Assembly: GCA_034509925.1 (NCBI GenBank)
Contig: CM067530.1
Coordinates: forward strand, 6,878,001-6,942,000
Origin: Hirudinaria manillensis
Taxonomy: Eukaryota > Annelida > Clitellata > Hirudinida > Hirudinidae
Reading direction: 5' to 3'
DNA: 64,000 nucleotides
This document shows, piece by piece, positions 36,901-54,471 of the stretch. The translations under genes and the position numbers were made by a program. Positions within the stretch are counted from its first letter, which is position 1, and every line of letters starts with the position of its first letter. Below the pieces are notes generated by a model. It was not told where the DNA came from. It did not search any database and saw only the letters and a list, made by a program, of their open reading frames with translations.

Positions 36901-39900
36901 AATGTTGTTGTTGGATGAATCCTTGCTGTTGAGTCGAATCACGCGTCAGCGTCTGACTCGCGAAATTCCCGGAAGCGGGTTGGCGAGTGATGCTCGGCTT
37001 ATCTTGGCGTTCTACGAGTATGGGCACGGATCTTCCGTCCACTGAAGAGGTCATGGTTCGCTGAACTGTTTGCTGATTCAGGTGCTGCACACTGCCGCCC
37101 ATCTGAGACGGTAAATGCTGCAAACCGTTCGGTTGCAGGGTATTTTGTTGCAGGGTGTTGGGCTGCAAGGTGTTGGGCTGCAACGAGAACGCAATAAATT
37201 GATGTCTTTCGGTTAAAAATGAAATAGAATGACATTAATTGAAGAGATTTCACTTTTTTAAGCATACATTCTTTAATAATATCACAATTTATCACCTGAT
37301 TATTTGTGGTACTCCATGTCTGTGTTTCTTTGTAAGTCTGCACCACAGGCTGAGCAGTGAAGTTTGGTGGCAGGGTCTGCATTCCATCAGTTCTCACATT
37401 ATCAGACACGTAAGACTTCTAAAATGCAGTTGATATGAGTAGAAATGCTTGAGATAAAAGTATATTTAGTGTCTCAGTGGAAAAGAATTTATTTGCACAA
37501 ACATGCTCAGATAATTATTGCACGTTGAGAAGTATTTTTACTTTAAAACATTTGTTAGATAGACCAGCTTCCAGGAATTAAAATCCAATTAAAGGCAATT
37601 TCAAAGAAATTGAAAGCTAATTATTATTTCTTATTATTTTACAAGTCCCCTCTCCTTTCTTGTGTGACAACATTAAATAAACATCAAAACAAAACACAAA
37701 TGGAAATTATCTGACAAATATGAATACACTGTGGAATACTAGCACTGGTAATCATTAATACGTAACAAACATTGGGAACGTTCTTAAAAATAACCTAGCA
37801 GAAACATTTGGAAAAAAGACCCAATTTCAGAATAATTCTGTGTATAAAACTGAAGGCTGATTGCAACACATAAATTCCATTTGGCCGAGACCTTGAAAAT
37901 ATTGTAATCTTTCAGAGATGCCCGCAGTCATGTTTATCTCGGTTGGGAGAGCAAAACCAAATTATATCAATAACGGCTCTTAATGCTTTGCAATCAAAGT
38001 AATATATCGGAGATTATCACCATGTAACTCAACATTATTCAATTTAATACCAATGTTTCAAGACTGAGTCATGAGGCACTCTCCAGATTCTCACAAGAGA
38101 GTTCATTATTCTTATCATTAGCAGAGGCTTTGAAAGGATCAAAAGGAATTCCAGGCGATGAAATTCAAAGGCACGTATTAATGAGAATGGCATCTTGCTT
38201 CGGTCTGAGAGTAACATTTGAACTATGTTGTAGGATTTCTAAAGTCACCTCCTCTTCAACATACTAGGAAATCAAATTTCAAAACTGCTCAAAAAATGTT
38301 TAATCAATGTCAAGAGCTGAATCTTGGGCCAATTCAAAAAATATTATTATATAGTTATATTTTACATAAATGTAAATTCCATTCTGTTTCTGTAGATATA
38401 AATCTCTTATTGCATGCCAGCTCAAAGAATTTTGTTTCTACACTTGGCCCAATTTAAACAAACATGGTAAAGGCAACTGTGGTATGGTTGTAATGTTTGG
38501 AGTTTAGCTCACACTTGCAATTTAAGTGGTTAACAAAAAAAGTGATTTGAAGTTATGTTATTGTGTGTACATGAACTACACTTTGAAACATTCCAATTTC
38601 ATTTTTTTAAATTTAAATTTCAAACTGATTATTAATTAATTCAATGTTAATTCTATAATAAATAGACAACTAAATAGAATAGACAACCACTCCAAAGTAA
38701 CATGTAACTAGACGTCATGTTTGTGTCTAAAAAAAATTTTTACTTGAAGAGTTTGATGTTGGTAGCCTGGAACCAGATGAGCTGGTTGCTGAAAGTTTTG
38801 AGTTTGACTGATTGAGGTTTTAAGCTGAGAGGAAGTTGGTTGCAAGTTGGAGAGGGAGGTTGGTACAGACATGCTTGAGGACATGTTGTAATCTCTATTC
38901 AGTGTTCCTAAGGAAATCAATTTAAAAAATAAATTTTGAAAGTCAAGCCAATCTATTACTTTGAATATGAACTCATATTTTTTTTAATTCCTGGGATTAA
39001 ATCGTTTATAATTATTAATGATTCCAAATGTATTTTTGATCAACGAGAAGTCGGCAGAACAATAAATCATGAGCTTTAATCCCCTAGCAGTTACAATATC
39101 AATTGACAGCCTAATCTCACACAATGACACTGCCTGCATTCCTTCAATTGGACCTGATAACATCCAAAAATTTTCAAACCAACTTATAAAATACAATTAA
39201 ATAATCCCTGATCCATTATTACAAAGACCAATTTGTAAACTTTTATCTCAACAAGGTGCCATTCCAAGTTTTAATGAGAATTAAATTGTAAACGAACAAA
39301 TATGGAATAAAACCTTGACTCGGATAAGTGATCGCAGGGGTGCGTTGCAAAGTCCCTGCGCCGGGCATTCCAGATTCCAAAGTTTGAACTCCAGGACCGA
39401 TCGGTTGGAGAGAGACAATTTCCACCTCCACAGGCTTTACAATATTTTTCAATATAACTAATGCACTCAATAAATAATACATGAAGAAAAAATTAGGAAA
39501 TCAGAATATAGAACATGGAAAACCTGAGCAGGATCAACTTGAGCCGGCCTCGGGAGAGATGCATGACTTCTGTTATCAAAGTCGAAATCTGCAGATTCAC
39601 CACAAATCAGTCAAAACTAATTGGTCACAGAATAATATTTTACTTGATCCTACCACCAATCGGCTTGAGCGCATATTGATTTCTCAAGAAGGCTTCTCTG
39701 CTACTTTCGCCTCTGTCTGGAATCACGGGAGTGGACGGAGTGCTAGAACGCGGAGGAGGCATGAGCTGTTTCTGAGAGACATTGGTTAGGACATTTCCGG
39801 TATTAGACTGACTTCCTGCAAACTGGTTGGTGGTGGTCTCGCACCTCTTTGAATAAGTTTCCGTCTCGATCGTCTGGCATCGACGTCCTTTGGAATCCCG

Positions 39901-42900
39901 ATATTCTTGAATATACAAAGGGAACATTTTACTATCGGAAGAGTAATCGGATCTCCCGTAGCTACGGTCAAAATCTTCGGTATCGCTCTGAGCCTTCTTA
40001 GTTTTGTAATAAGCGCCCTGTGCCGACTTTAGCTCCGCAAGTAACTGCTTTTCTTGCATGGATCTATTTTTCCAAGATTTACCATCCTTCGTGGCTCGCA
40101 ATTTATTCCTCTGATTCTCCAGCCAAGCAAATTGATCTTCAGAATCTGAAGCATAATTCCTTCCAGAATAAGTTCTGTATTTATTGTCAGTCAAGCTTCT
40201 CTGTCTCTGCAGTGAGGCAAAAGAATCGCCTATGGGCACGAACCTCTGGTCCGTGCCATTGAAAACACCGTCGTCGACCCTGCTCTCCGACAACATTTCC
40301 ACCTTTCTAGTTTCTTGAAAGCCAGGCATTCGACACGAATAATTCTCGACCGAGGTCAGCTTTCCTCCGACGATGTGATCCTCGTCACCAGTCACTTCTC
40401 GGTACCTGGTCACTTCGCTTGCCAATTTCGAGTGAGGAGTCGGTTCTGCCAGTGTCTGTCTGTTGACGCTGGCACTTTTAGTACTTCCTGCTTGGCTAGT
40501 CTGCCAAGAAAGGGTCGTCCTCATTTTGTCACTTTCCGTCGTTATGGTTCCGTGAGAAGGAGGGCCGTGCTCGTACCTATAAGCCAAGGCATTGCTCGAA
40601 GCCCTGGATGGCTCTTCGAGAAGTTCCTTCAAAATATCATCTAGTTGCTGCTGCTCAGCAGTGCTCTGAGGAGGAAGAGTGGGATGGAAGGCGTGACTTT
40701 GTTCATCTAAAATCATCTCCCTGGAGGAGCCAAACTTCATTGCGTTGAGTCTTGAATGGTCTTAAAAAAATTGCAAGCAGACCCTTTGTAGCAAGCTTCA
40801 ACTCATATTATTTATTGGCTCAATCCATCAAAGGTCATAACATTGTAAAATAAAAAAACATTAGGTTAGATGTACACATGTGCATAAAAATACATTCACA
40901 ATTTCATTAAAAAAAAGCTAAATCAACAAACTGGAAGTTGTACTGAAGACATTTGCATTATCCAATGGCTGATCAATGAATTTTCTTTCCATGCCATCCA
41001 CGTTCCACTTGTCGGAGGTGGCCAACTTCTTTGAAGCAGAACTGGAATCAACATTTTGTCTCCAGGAGCTCTTGGTCTCATTAAAAATTTTCGATGAGTG
41101 ATTTTGATCAAAGAACTCCCTTCTTTCTGTGCTGTATCCACCCACATCTACAGAGATCAGAGAAAGTTATAGCATGAGTCAAGGATCACGTTTGCAGCTG
41201 TGAATGACTCACCTTCAAAGGTAACGTCTTCATCAAGTCCGGCAAAATTCTCGTAGGAATTCCAACGTTGAACGGATTCAGGAGAAGTTCCAATGAGGAC
41301 ATTTTTTTCATATGGCTGACATTCATATTCTGGTAAAGTTCAAATCACAAATGAATAATATGTGTAACAATAGTGTCCATTAAGATTGATAAGCCTACTA
41401 CATTTGCAGACCCATCTTATTGAAGATGGAATGCCCGAACCATGGCCTAGGCTTAAGAAATGAAGGCCTAGAGTAATTACAGATACTTAGAGCCTGTTTC
41501 TTATTATGTGCTTAGGAAACACCAGATGTGTCAGTCTTTTCCTACATTAAATCTAGGTGATTGTTCTAATCTCCCGTGACAATAGGGAACTCCATTCATT
41601 GTTACTACTTGATTCACTGTTACTATTCCATCATTTTTAAAGTTCCACATTGTTTCTTTTAGGAAATTTGTGATTGTCTTATTAATATCATGTGCAATAG
41701 GCTGACCATTTGCTGATCATTTGGAACATTAATTCACTTACTAGGCCTATGCACTCCTATACCAGGAGCAGCCAGCATTCTCAACATTCTAAAGGCTGCA
41801 TATTAATGATTCCTATTTTTAGACTGATGCTGCTCAAGGAGCCATTAATATTTTCTGATAATCCAAAAACAAAATATATAAAATTATGATCTGTCATATT
41901 TTAACAATAATGACCTGACAAAAACTACTGACGTCTTCTAATCAGAAACGAAATGCAATACCAATTATGCAAAAAAGTTTTATTTGTAGACATTTGGAAA
42001 TTTTTTTATCACTTTAACCAAAAAAATAAAAATTAAACAGACTTAATAAATGATTCAAAAAGCTAGTCTACTTACTATTCCAGCTGAGAGAACTGTCAGA
42101 AAGCACAAATTCAACTTGGCCATGGCTTGGAAATCTTGCATCTTGGTAAGCCTCATCAAGATCATTCTTTCCAAACTTCAGAAGATTGTTTGAAATAGCA
42201 CAAGTGTGGAACTGGCATCGAAAAATCATTTCTCTGTTCGAGGGGTCCTCTAAATGGGAGGTGGATTTGTTGTAGCATTTCACAAGTACATCACTCCTCA
42301 ATTGAAGACATGGCTCCAGAGTCACGATTATTTGGTTGGAACTGCTAGATGATGAGCTGTTGACAAAAACATCAATTTTGCAACAAAATTGCACTGATGC
42401 AGATTTGGATGATGAGACTCTAAAAATGTTTTAAATAGACTAACAAAACTCCACTCATGTAAACAGGTTTCATGCCCTGGTATATTTTGATGTATGGTTG
42501 GCATCCACCCTTTCCATCAAAGTTTGGAATTCCTCTGATAACAATTTGGTGGAGGAACAGCGAATTGTTGTTGATTGTGATGGCTCCAGAAAGAAGGCCA
42601 GCAAAATAGTGAACATATCTTAAAAATTCAATATTAGCTGAGGTGTAGATAATGTAATCATCAAACAAAGCTGCTATTTTCGTTTCTATGAAGATCAACA
42701 GTCAGTGCACTTCATGCACTAAGCCAGAAATCTTAAAGTACCTCTTCTGAGATGGTTGAATGACTCCATTCAATTTGCTTTCAAAGAATTGCTTCATGGA
42801 GAGCTGATCCAAGCTTTGATCTTCACTGAAACATCAACGTATGTTCATTGTTAGATCAAGAAGACCACCCCACTCGAAGATGTAACATTACTTAGCACAA

Positions 42901-45619
42901 ATACTGTTGTAGTCTATGTAAGCTGAAAGAACCACTGCCAATCTTCCGAGACCTCCTTTACAATGGATGACGACAACATTCTTGCTGTCCCTGTTCAGCC
43001 AAGAATCAATAGACTTGCAAATGTTGCAAAGTCTTTCTAATGGAGGGGCCAGTGCTTCTGGCCAACCAAAATCAATCACCTGTTTAAGAATATTCAGAGA
43101 TAAATTATCCATTGCATAAAATTAATATGTCTATAGCACTATAATCTCACAGCCAGATCTACTTATAAAGAAACACTCTAAAAGATTTAGGTCCATAAAA
43201 TTAACAATCCTTTTGGTTCTTAAACAGATCTGCATCCTTGTCAATCTCAATAGTGTTTACCTGTTTGTGGAGTTTATGCATATCATTTCTTCTCTCTGAT
43301 AAATTAACCATCTGAAATGATGTTCTGATATCACCCAAGGATATAATTATACAAGTAATTAATCTATCTCCTTACGTACCAAATAATTGTCCTCATGCTT
43401 ATTCTTTAACACCTGAGAAATTTCAGCTAAAGTAGACTTGTAAGTTGTTTCTTGTGCCTCAGAAGGGAAAATCATGGCTGGCAATCAAAACCAAATCAAT
43501 AATTAAAGATTTTATTTTATACTTAGAACACTACCAAGGGCATACCAATAATGCGTTCAGTGATGTATGTGATGTTTAATCTTACAGGGAGGTCGTTTTC
43601 CTTCATGCTGCAAACAATTTAGCACGTCTTAGTAAACATAAATGATGAGGTCATTAAAGGATGTTCACAACTTAAAATCAATATGTAATGGAAAACCTAC
43701 TTTGCAGATGTGGGTTGAGAAAGGCTTCTAAGTGGTTGTAACTGTTAATTTGCAGTCATTGTTATGTTAGTAGAAATGGTTACTTTTTCTAGTTGAAAAC
43801 CATTAAAAAATACAAATATTCTAATAGATTTATATTTGATATTCACCAGAAGAGTAATTTAACTTATTCACAGATCAATTAACCATTGCTCTGTTTTCAT
43901 GTGCAATTACACAAGTCAGAGTTATCTTAATTTGAGATAGCCACGTCAAATTAACAGACCACTTTATCTTCCATGAGATTGTGTAATTAATAATGTCAAT
44001 GAATGGGAGAAACTTGAATTAGCTTAAGATTTCTAAGTGACTTCAAAGTGATGAGTGGCTATTAATGTAAGAGGCCAAACAATGTTACATGTGTAGAATA
44101 ATAAGGACAAACTTATTTAGATTCTTTGCTCATTACCATTTTAGAAATATTAAAGCTGTTGCAATAAATGACAGTTGTAAAAAGATTAAAAAAGTAATTA
44201 GTATTGAAAATTAAAACATTAAATGCAAGTAAAATACCAACCTTAAGTCTATTTTTTGAAGATAAGCAGGGTCCGAGAACCTATTATTATATTATATGTT
44301 TGGTTGATATGAAGCCCAGTTGAAAGCTACTCCACATAATTCACTCAATTTTGAAACATCCATATTGAATTTTATAAACGCAAGCCAACATAACAAATGC
44401 ATTATAATGCAGCCCATTTTCAACACATACCTTAAAATCTCAACAAATTCATGAACTGGATATTAAAATTTGGCGACCGATCCACATAATGAACCCGATA
44501 AATTTTAGCGCGTAACAACACGACGTCCTCAAAATAGGTGTTACGGTTTTGCCAATATTATAGCTAATCAGTTCGATCTTCTGAGTAAAACAGCTTTGAA
44601 TCAACAAGAACCATCAAGATCAGTATTCCGATGTTTTTGATAATGCGACGAAACTATTTCGAATCATTTTAAGTGTTGATGCGGCCTACGACTGTTAGAT
44701 CAACAAAATACAAAGGATTTGGGCTCATTTAAACAGAGAAACTGGAAGAATGTCGCAAGCAATTAACAATGGTGATACACCACAAGAGAACCAAGTGGAA
44801 CTCACTTCAGAATATGCTGATCATTTGCTTTCAACTCCCCTCCAAAAGCTGCGAAATATCGACCCTAATATTTTCCAATAACACGACAACTCACGGCAAG
44901 AACCAAACCGAAGAGCTCCTTAGTTAAAAAACGAAATCCGCACCGCACCGAGCTGCAGCATAACTACCCATCAGAACGATTCTGCATACGAATTTTTAGC
45001 CTACGCTCATTCAAACTAGGTTGCTGTAGACGGCCTACCTTACATTCATTGCATTAGCTTGGCATTTAAAATGCCCATGCAACCTATGGCTTTAATTGGC
45101 CAAGAATACGTGTAAAGGAAATACAATAGTACTAAGTAATGTAACAATCTGCCGGTGTCATAAACGAAGTCAAAATTCTTGCAGACCGACTTTGACGCGT
45201 TTATGCAAATATCAATATTCATACGCCAGCTTTGAAATCACCTCGTTTCTCGAGTATCAGGTGAGAGAATTTTGGCCTAGGATAAGCCTAATGTCATTGT
45301 AAGACGAGGACGATGTTTCGAAATAAGTACATCGAGTCATAGAAATTATCAAAAAGAATAGTCATTTAAATGCTCAACTCACCTTCAGATCCAACAGGCA
45401 CCGATCGTGGCATGCGCTCTGGCAATCTATAAATAAATATGAGAAAAGCTATTATTGATCCGAGTAATATAAATAAGCCGTCTCAATAAGAATTCCTAAC
45501 GAACATTTGCAGACGTTTATTCTGGAGAAGGCAGGTTGAAGACAGATATTGCACAAATAGGGAGATGGAATCACTATTAGCTGGAATTTGTGAAAGCCTT
45601 CAGTGTCCGAAATGCTTGT
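33989..45619 (-). CDS. TNS: Tensin with C1, PTP, C2, SH2 and PTB domains (extreme 5' end not found)
   Basis: Focal-adhesion adaptor linking integrin tails (PTB) and phosphotyrosine proteins (SH2) to actin. N-terminal exons 45505-45619 and 45383-45426 join to a C1 finger (H-x12-CNIC ... [12 protein letters not shown]). Exons 44242-44280, 43701-43741 and 43546-43607 lead into [10 protein letters not shown]. The PTP-like domain follows ([15 protein letters not shown]; loop HCKGGLGR at about 42935-42965). C2 exons lie near 42832-42744, 42620-42430 and 42390-42070 ([44 protein letters not shown]). The long linker has a 366-residue exon (39640-40740) and Gln-rich exons (36740-37190). SH2 lies near 35717-35070 ([37 protein letters not shown]). 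PTB lies near 34880-33989 ([30 protein letters not shown]), stop TAA 33989-33991. The initiator methionine upstream of 45619 was not located. Confidence 0.92.
34512..34666. repeat. (CACT)n microsatellite in tensin intron
   Basis: About 38 tetranucleotide units with a few CATT variants near the right end, in the intron just 3' of the exon that begins the PTB domain. Confidence 0.97.
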
Positions 45620-47957
45620 CTGATATTTAAATTTTAAACAAATTAGCTTGCGCTTTTGAAGACTTCATTTTTTTTAATTTTGAAATCAGATATACATGTA
45701 AAATCACAGATTTTCTAAATTCTCACGAATTCGCAATCGAACGTGGAATGTGTTTACCGCGGCTCTCCCAAGATCGTGAATTCTTCGATTCTATTAATGT
45801 TATTAATTAACTAAGCACCAATTCGTTAGCAATTCAAATGTGTAACAGTAGTTACAATGACAATTATTATCATTCGGGTAAATATAAATTCATTTTTATG
45901 AGACGAGATGAGGCTTTGATTGCAAGACACCTTTGACTTATAAATAATGGTCAATAAATCAAATCACAGAGATTAAGCAAATCATTCATAAGTTCCACCA
46001 AAGATATCCTACAACGATATGTTACATAAGAAGCCGGCTTTAAGAGTAAGTGAGTCACCACTTTTCAGAAGTTGGCCGAGCCCTCTCCGTGGATTGGTAT
46101 AATAGGCTAATTTTCCTTATTTTATTATAAAACTTATTCTCTGGAGAGGCACGTAATTTCCATCGATTGATAATTTGTTTTTGACGTGATTATTCGGTGA
46201 TCTCTGCCATCCAAAAAGCAGATCACTAGTAATTCCCGAGCCTGCTGAACATTTTAACAACATAGCTCCCGTTTTTGTGTTTTCTTCCTCTATGTTTTAA
46301 ATTTGAGGTGTGGAGTTGCATGATGAGCAAATTAGTCCACGACAGTCTGCTTTTCCCTGATTTCGAAGAATAAATTTTAAAATTCGATTCCTAACGAAGT
46401 CAGGTATTTCTAACGATCACAAATTTAAACGTGGAAATAAGCTAGACAAATCTCAACGTCTTCGGTGCAAATGGAAGTGTCTCTTGGGGCTTTTGAAAAA
46501 TAAATCCTTTCATGAAACCTGTTTTTGTGATGATAGCGCATTCTTCACATCTTCACCATAATCATCATCTTTTCCGCAATTTTACAACAGAATATAAGTT
46601 AAGTACAATCATGTCTGAGCTTATCGGAGAAAAAATGGGTTCGCAGACAATCCTCCACTCGTTTTTGTTTGGCGAGAAGCAAAAAAATCACTAAAATGCA
46701 TCAAGATGAGTGGGGGAAATTATAAAAGATTAAATAATTCCCTGATTTGAATGTGAATTTGAGCTTTTAAAGGATCGTTGGACACTTTTTAACAGTTAAA
46801 AGTTGCTGAAGTTTGATTGAAGTTTTCGGAATGTTGGAAGAATAACGTACTAATTCTGTGTTACCTTCATATAAGAATTCACTCTTATTATTAGTCAATG
46901 AGGAATACAGGCATACTAAAAAGTAGTATAATTCAATATAATATTATTTTTTAATATTTCTAACATAATAGAAATTTAAAAATATTTTTCTCAGTTAATA
47001 TATTTCCTATACTAAACAACGTTTAAATCTATCTTAGGAAACAAAAGTATATTTATTTAAATGAATATATGCAAATATCGAAATATATCGAAATTGACGT
47101 CTGATCACTGAGTACTCAAAAAAAAAGCTGTATATCATATATTCATATATATTCGAAAATGAACAAATTATGACATAGTTTATCAAGTTCCAATTCAAGT
47201 AGCTAAAAGCTGTCGCTTGAGAAATATGTCTTTAATGCAATGACCTACTTGAACGGAAGAATCGCTTTTTAAGAAAGGCAAAGCCTTTTTGAAGCATCCG
47301 AAAACGGGATCACAGTTGAAAACTCCGGTCATATTAATAGCGAAGAATCATCATAGAAAATAAACGAAATATGTTTAGGATAGCTACTTTGCTGTCGCAC
47401 CAAACTGTTCAATGCCATTTAGCTTCTTCCATTACAAAATCAATACGGTGACGTTTGTACCATCTATTTTTATCACATTCAAAGATGTGAGACTTCGTTT
47501 ATTATTGCATAATGCATATCTAGTTGTGCTATCAGCTGCTGGAAAGTTCATTTCCTACCCAAACGGTTTGAACTAATAATAAGCAACTTTTACCCATACT
47601 GAATTGTATATTTTCATAGAGTTTAGTAATTTACGTTACCAAAATGAAAGCATTAACAAAGCATAGGATCTTCTAAAATCATTTATCGGGTTAGTGACGT
47701 TTTCAATTTGTTACAAACTTATCTAATAATCAAAGTTATTCCAAAATTATCTGTTATTCCTTGAAAAAAATACTAAGTTATTTACTATTTTTCCAATAAT
47801 ATGGTTTATCTAGTTATTTTATAGATTAATTAAAAATATAATAAAAAGTAAATAGTCTTGAATTAAATTGGTCATTTTTCAACTATGTTTTGATCCTATT
47901 ATCGTAAAATTGAGCGCAATTTCAGGATTGTTCTGAGTAAAATTGTCAAACAAGATA
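45620..47957. other. Spacer between divergent tensin and RRP15
   Basis: AT-rich. It should contain the missing tensin 5' exon or exons and promoter and the RRP15 promoter. No frame here, including the plus-strand one at 46512-46694, shows family resemblance. Confidence 0.35.
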
Positions 47958-49396
47958 ATGAAAGCTAAAGGTAATCGTCTTTATTGAAGTTCACTTATTC
48001 ACGAAAGTGTTTATTGAAATAATATGTGCTTAAGAATATTTTAGCAAAAAACCGAGAAGTACATAAGTAAATGCCATGCCTTGAAACTAGATTTCTCTAG
48101 GTTGCGTTAATTAGATCAACACATTAATTACGATGGTTTACATATAATCACGAATATTATGGAAATCTAAAATTTATTTTTTTTGCAGTGAATTCAAAGA
48201 AGAAAACAGTAAAGTCAATGGGGAGATTTAGGAATGAGGATTCCAAGAAGACAACTTCAAAATTCAAATCATTTAAAACAAATATGAAGAAGAATACAGT
48301 AAAGTCACCAGGGAGATTTAGGGATGTTGATTCAAAGGAGAAAACTTCCAAATTCAGATCACTTGACACAAACATGAAGAAGAAAATAGTAAGGTCACCA
48401 TGGAAATTTAGGAATGTTGATTCAGAGGAAGCAACTTCAAAATTCAGATCACCTAAAACAAATATGAAGAAGAGAATGGTAAAGTCACCAGGGAGATTTA
48501 GGAATGTTGATTCAGAGGAGGCAGCTTCAAAGCAAGAAGCAAATGAGAAGAAAGAAGTAGTAAAAACACCAGGGAGTTTTGGGAATGTTCTGAATAAAAT
48601 TTTAAAACAAGAGGTTGGGGAATCCAAACCCATACTTGCCAAATCCGTTGCCGTCAAGGAAGAAAACAAACAGAAAAAAGAGCTATCACACGTAGAAAAA
48701 GTTGGTTGTTCACTCGAAATTGATTGATTTCTTAAACAGTTGTTGCCACACTCTTGCTATTAATTAATTGTTAAATTATATTAATGTCACTCACAATTAT
48801 TCTAGAAAAAAGCAAAGTTTGACTGGGAGGAAATGTGCAGAGTGAAGCCCGATGTGCTAGAAAGAGAAAAGGAGCGAAAGTTGCAAAGGATAGCAACAAG
48901 GTGATTAACATTAAATTGATTACTTTGGTTATTTAAGAACACTCAATGGCAACCTTTATGTTGGTGCTTTTCCATATTTGAATCTCACTCTGAAAACTTG
49001 GAACAGATATCTGAAGACCACCATAAACATACATTGAAATAATATTTGGTTTCATTTAAACTCTTAGGGGTGTTGTTGCCTTGTTCAATGCTGTCAGACA
49101 GCAACAGAAAGTCGTGGCAGAGAGCAAAAAAGATAAGAAGTCAAAAGTTCTTATAACTGAAACCAAAAAGTCTTTCATCAGCAAATTACACACTGAAGCT
49201 GCTGTAAGCATATTTCAAAAAACTATTTATTTATTTATTTATTTATTTAAACAATTACTCAATTCAATTCTAATTTTAGGAACAGGATGACAATGTTACG
49301 TGGAACGCATTAAGGGACGACTTCATGGCAAATACTACAGCCAAAGACTGGGACAAGGAGGATGATGATGATGATGCTAGCGACAAGATGGATTGA
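47958..49396 (+). CDS. RRP15: Ribosomal RNA processing protein 15 homologue
   Basis: Nucleolar factor for 60S pre-ribosome maturation. Proposed exon 1 is 47958-47970 (ATG, MKAK, phase 1), joined to exon 2 at 48189 after TTTTTTTTGCAG. Exon 2 (to about 48700) contains four Lys-rich 30-residue repeats and then FGNVLNKILKQEVGESKP, which aligns with the family's MAKVLNKK...ESKP block. Exon 3 (about 48807-48900) is FDWEEMCRVKPDVLERE ... LQRIATR, the signature of RRP15. The next exon, from about 49069, reads GVVALFNAVRQQQKVVAE to ISKLHTEAA. The last exon, to TGA 49394-49396, reads WNALRDDFMANTTAKDWDKE with an acidic tail. AATAAA at 49532. The tiny first exon is an inference; the rest is clear. Confidence 0.9.
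48197..48534 (+). repeat. 90-bp coding tandem repeat in RRP15
   Basis: Units begin at 48197, 48287, 48377 and 48467, each exactly 90 bp (the fourth is cut after about 66 bp). The protein consensus is KKKxVKSPGRFRNVDSEE followed by xTSKFRSxKTNM. A fainter fifth start, KKEVVKTPGSFGNV, follows and merges into the conserved family sequence. Confidence 0.93.
49224..49247. repeat. (TTTA)n in RRP15 intron
   Basis: About six tandem TTTA units just after the donor of the penultimate exon. Confidence 0.85.
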
Positions 49397-50074
49397 ACAG
49401 CTCTAAATTTTTGTGACTGTGCCCCATAATGACCTGTATTCCTTCTTTACTAAATTAATTATGGATTAACAGAAATTAGTTCTCAATTTGTGCTAGTACA
49501 TTCATTGTGTCCTCCCTACTTAGTTTATACAAATAAAACACGACAATCTTCCCATCTCAATACCATAAGAACATCATCACTGATATGCAAAGTCTCATTC
49601 CTTTACATCTGATCCAAATATTCATATAATACAACTAATAATTACATTTATTTCATTTAGTAGAATCATTGTTTGCATGGAGTGGTTAATCTCAATTGCA
49701 ACAAGAGGCATCACGAAATCTGGGGAGAACTTTTGCGTGGCTTGCCAGATCAATTCTCAACCATGCCCATTAGAATTCTTATTAATACTTTCTAACAACA
49801 AGACAACGCTTAAAGCATGACATGCAAATATTTTCTTCAATGAACCTCCGAAATGTTCATAGACAAAAATAGATCATCCCAGAAATGCTGGATTGGCACA
49901 AATGTTTGGATAGTCAACAAGTAACGAATCTATCTTAATTTTGAGCAAAATTAATCCAAAGATAGATTCACAGAAAAAAAGAAATCCTAAAATGCTACAA
50001 GTCCATGATTATAAAAATTGTCTCTAGTCGGATGGCAGGCTTGTCCTGGCACGGTGAGATGGTGGCAAAGTTTG
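49397..50074. terminator. Convergent 3' UTRs of RRP15 and CRMP
   Basis: Plus-strand AATAAA at 49532-49537 for RRP15; minus-strand signal (TTTATT) at 49647-49652 for CRMP. The signals lie about 110 bp apart, arranged so that the transcripts approach but may not overlap. No gene between. Confidence 0.55.

Positions 50075-54471
<4,397 letters not shown>

Noticed and set aside
48157..48669. 170-residue minus-strand open frame with Phe-rich repeats
   Set aside because: Antisense shadow of the RRP15 tandem repeat; the plus-strand frame joins to unmistakable RRP15 exons.
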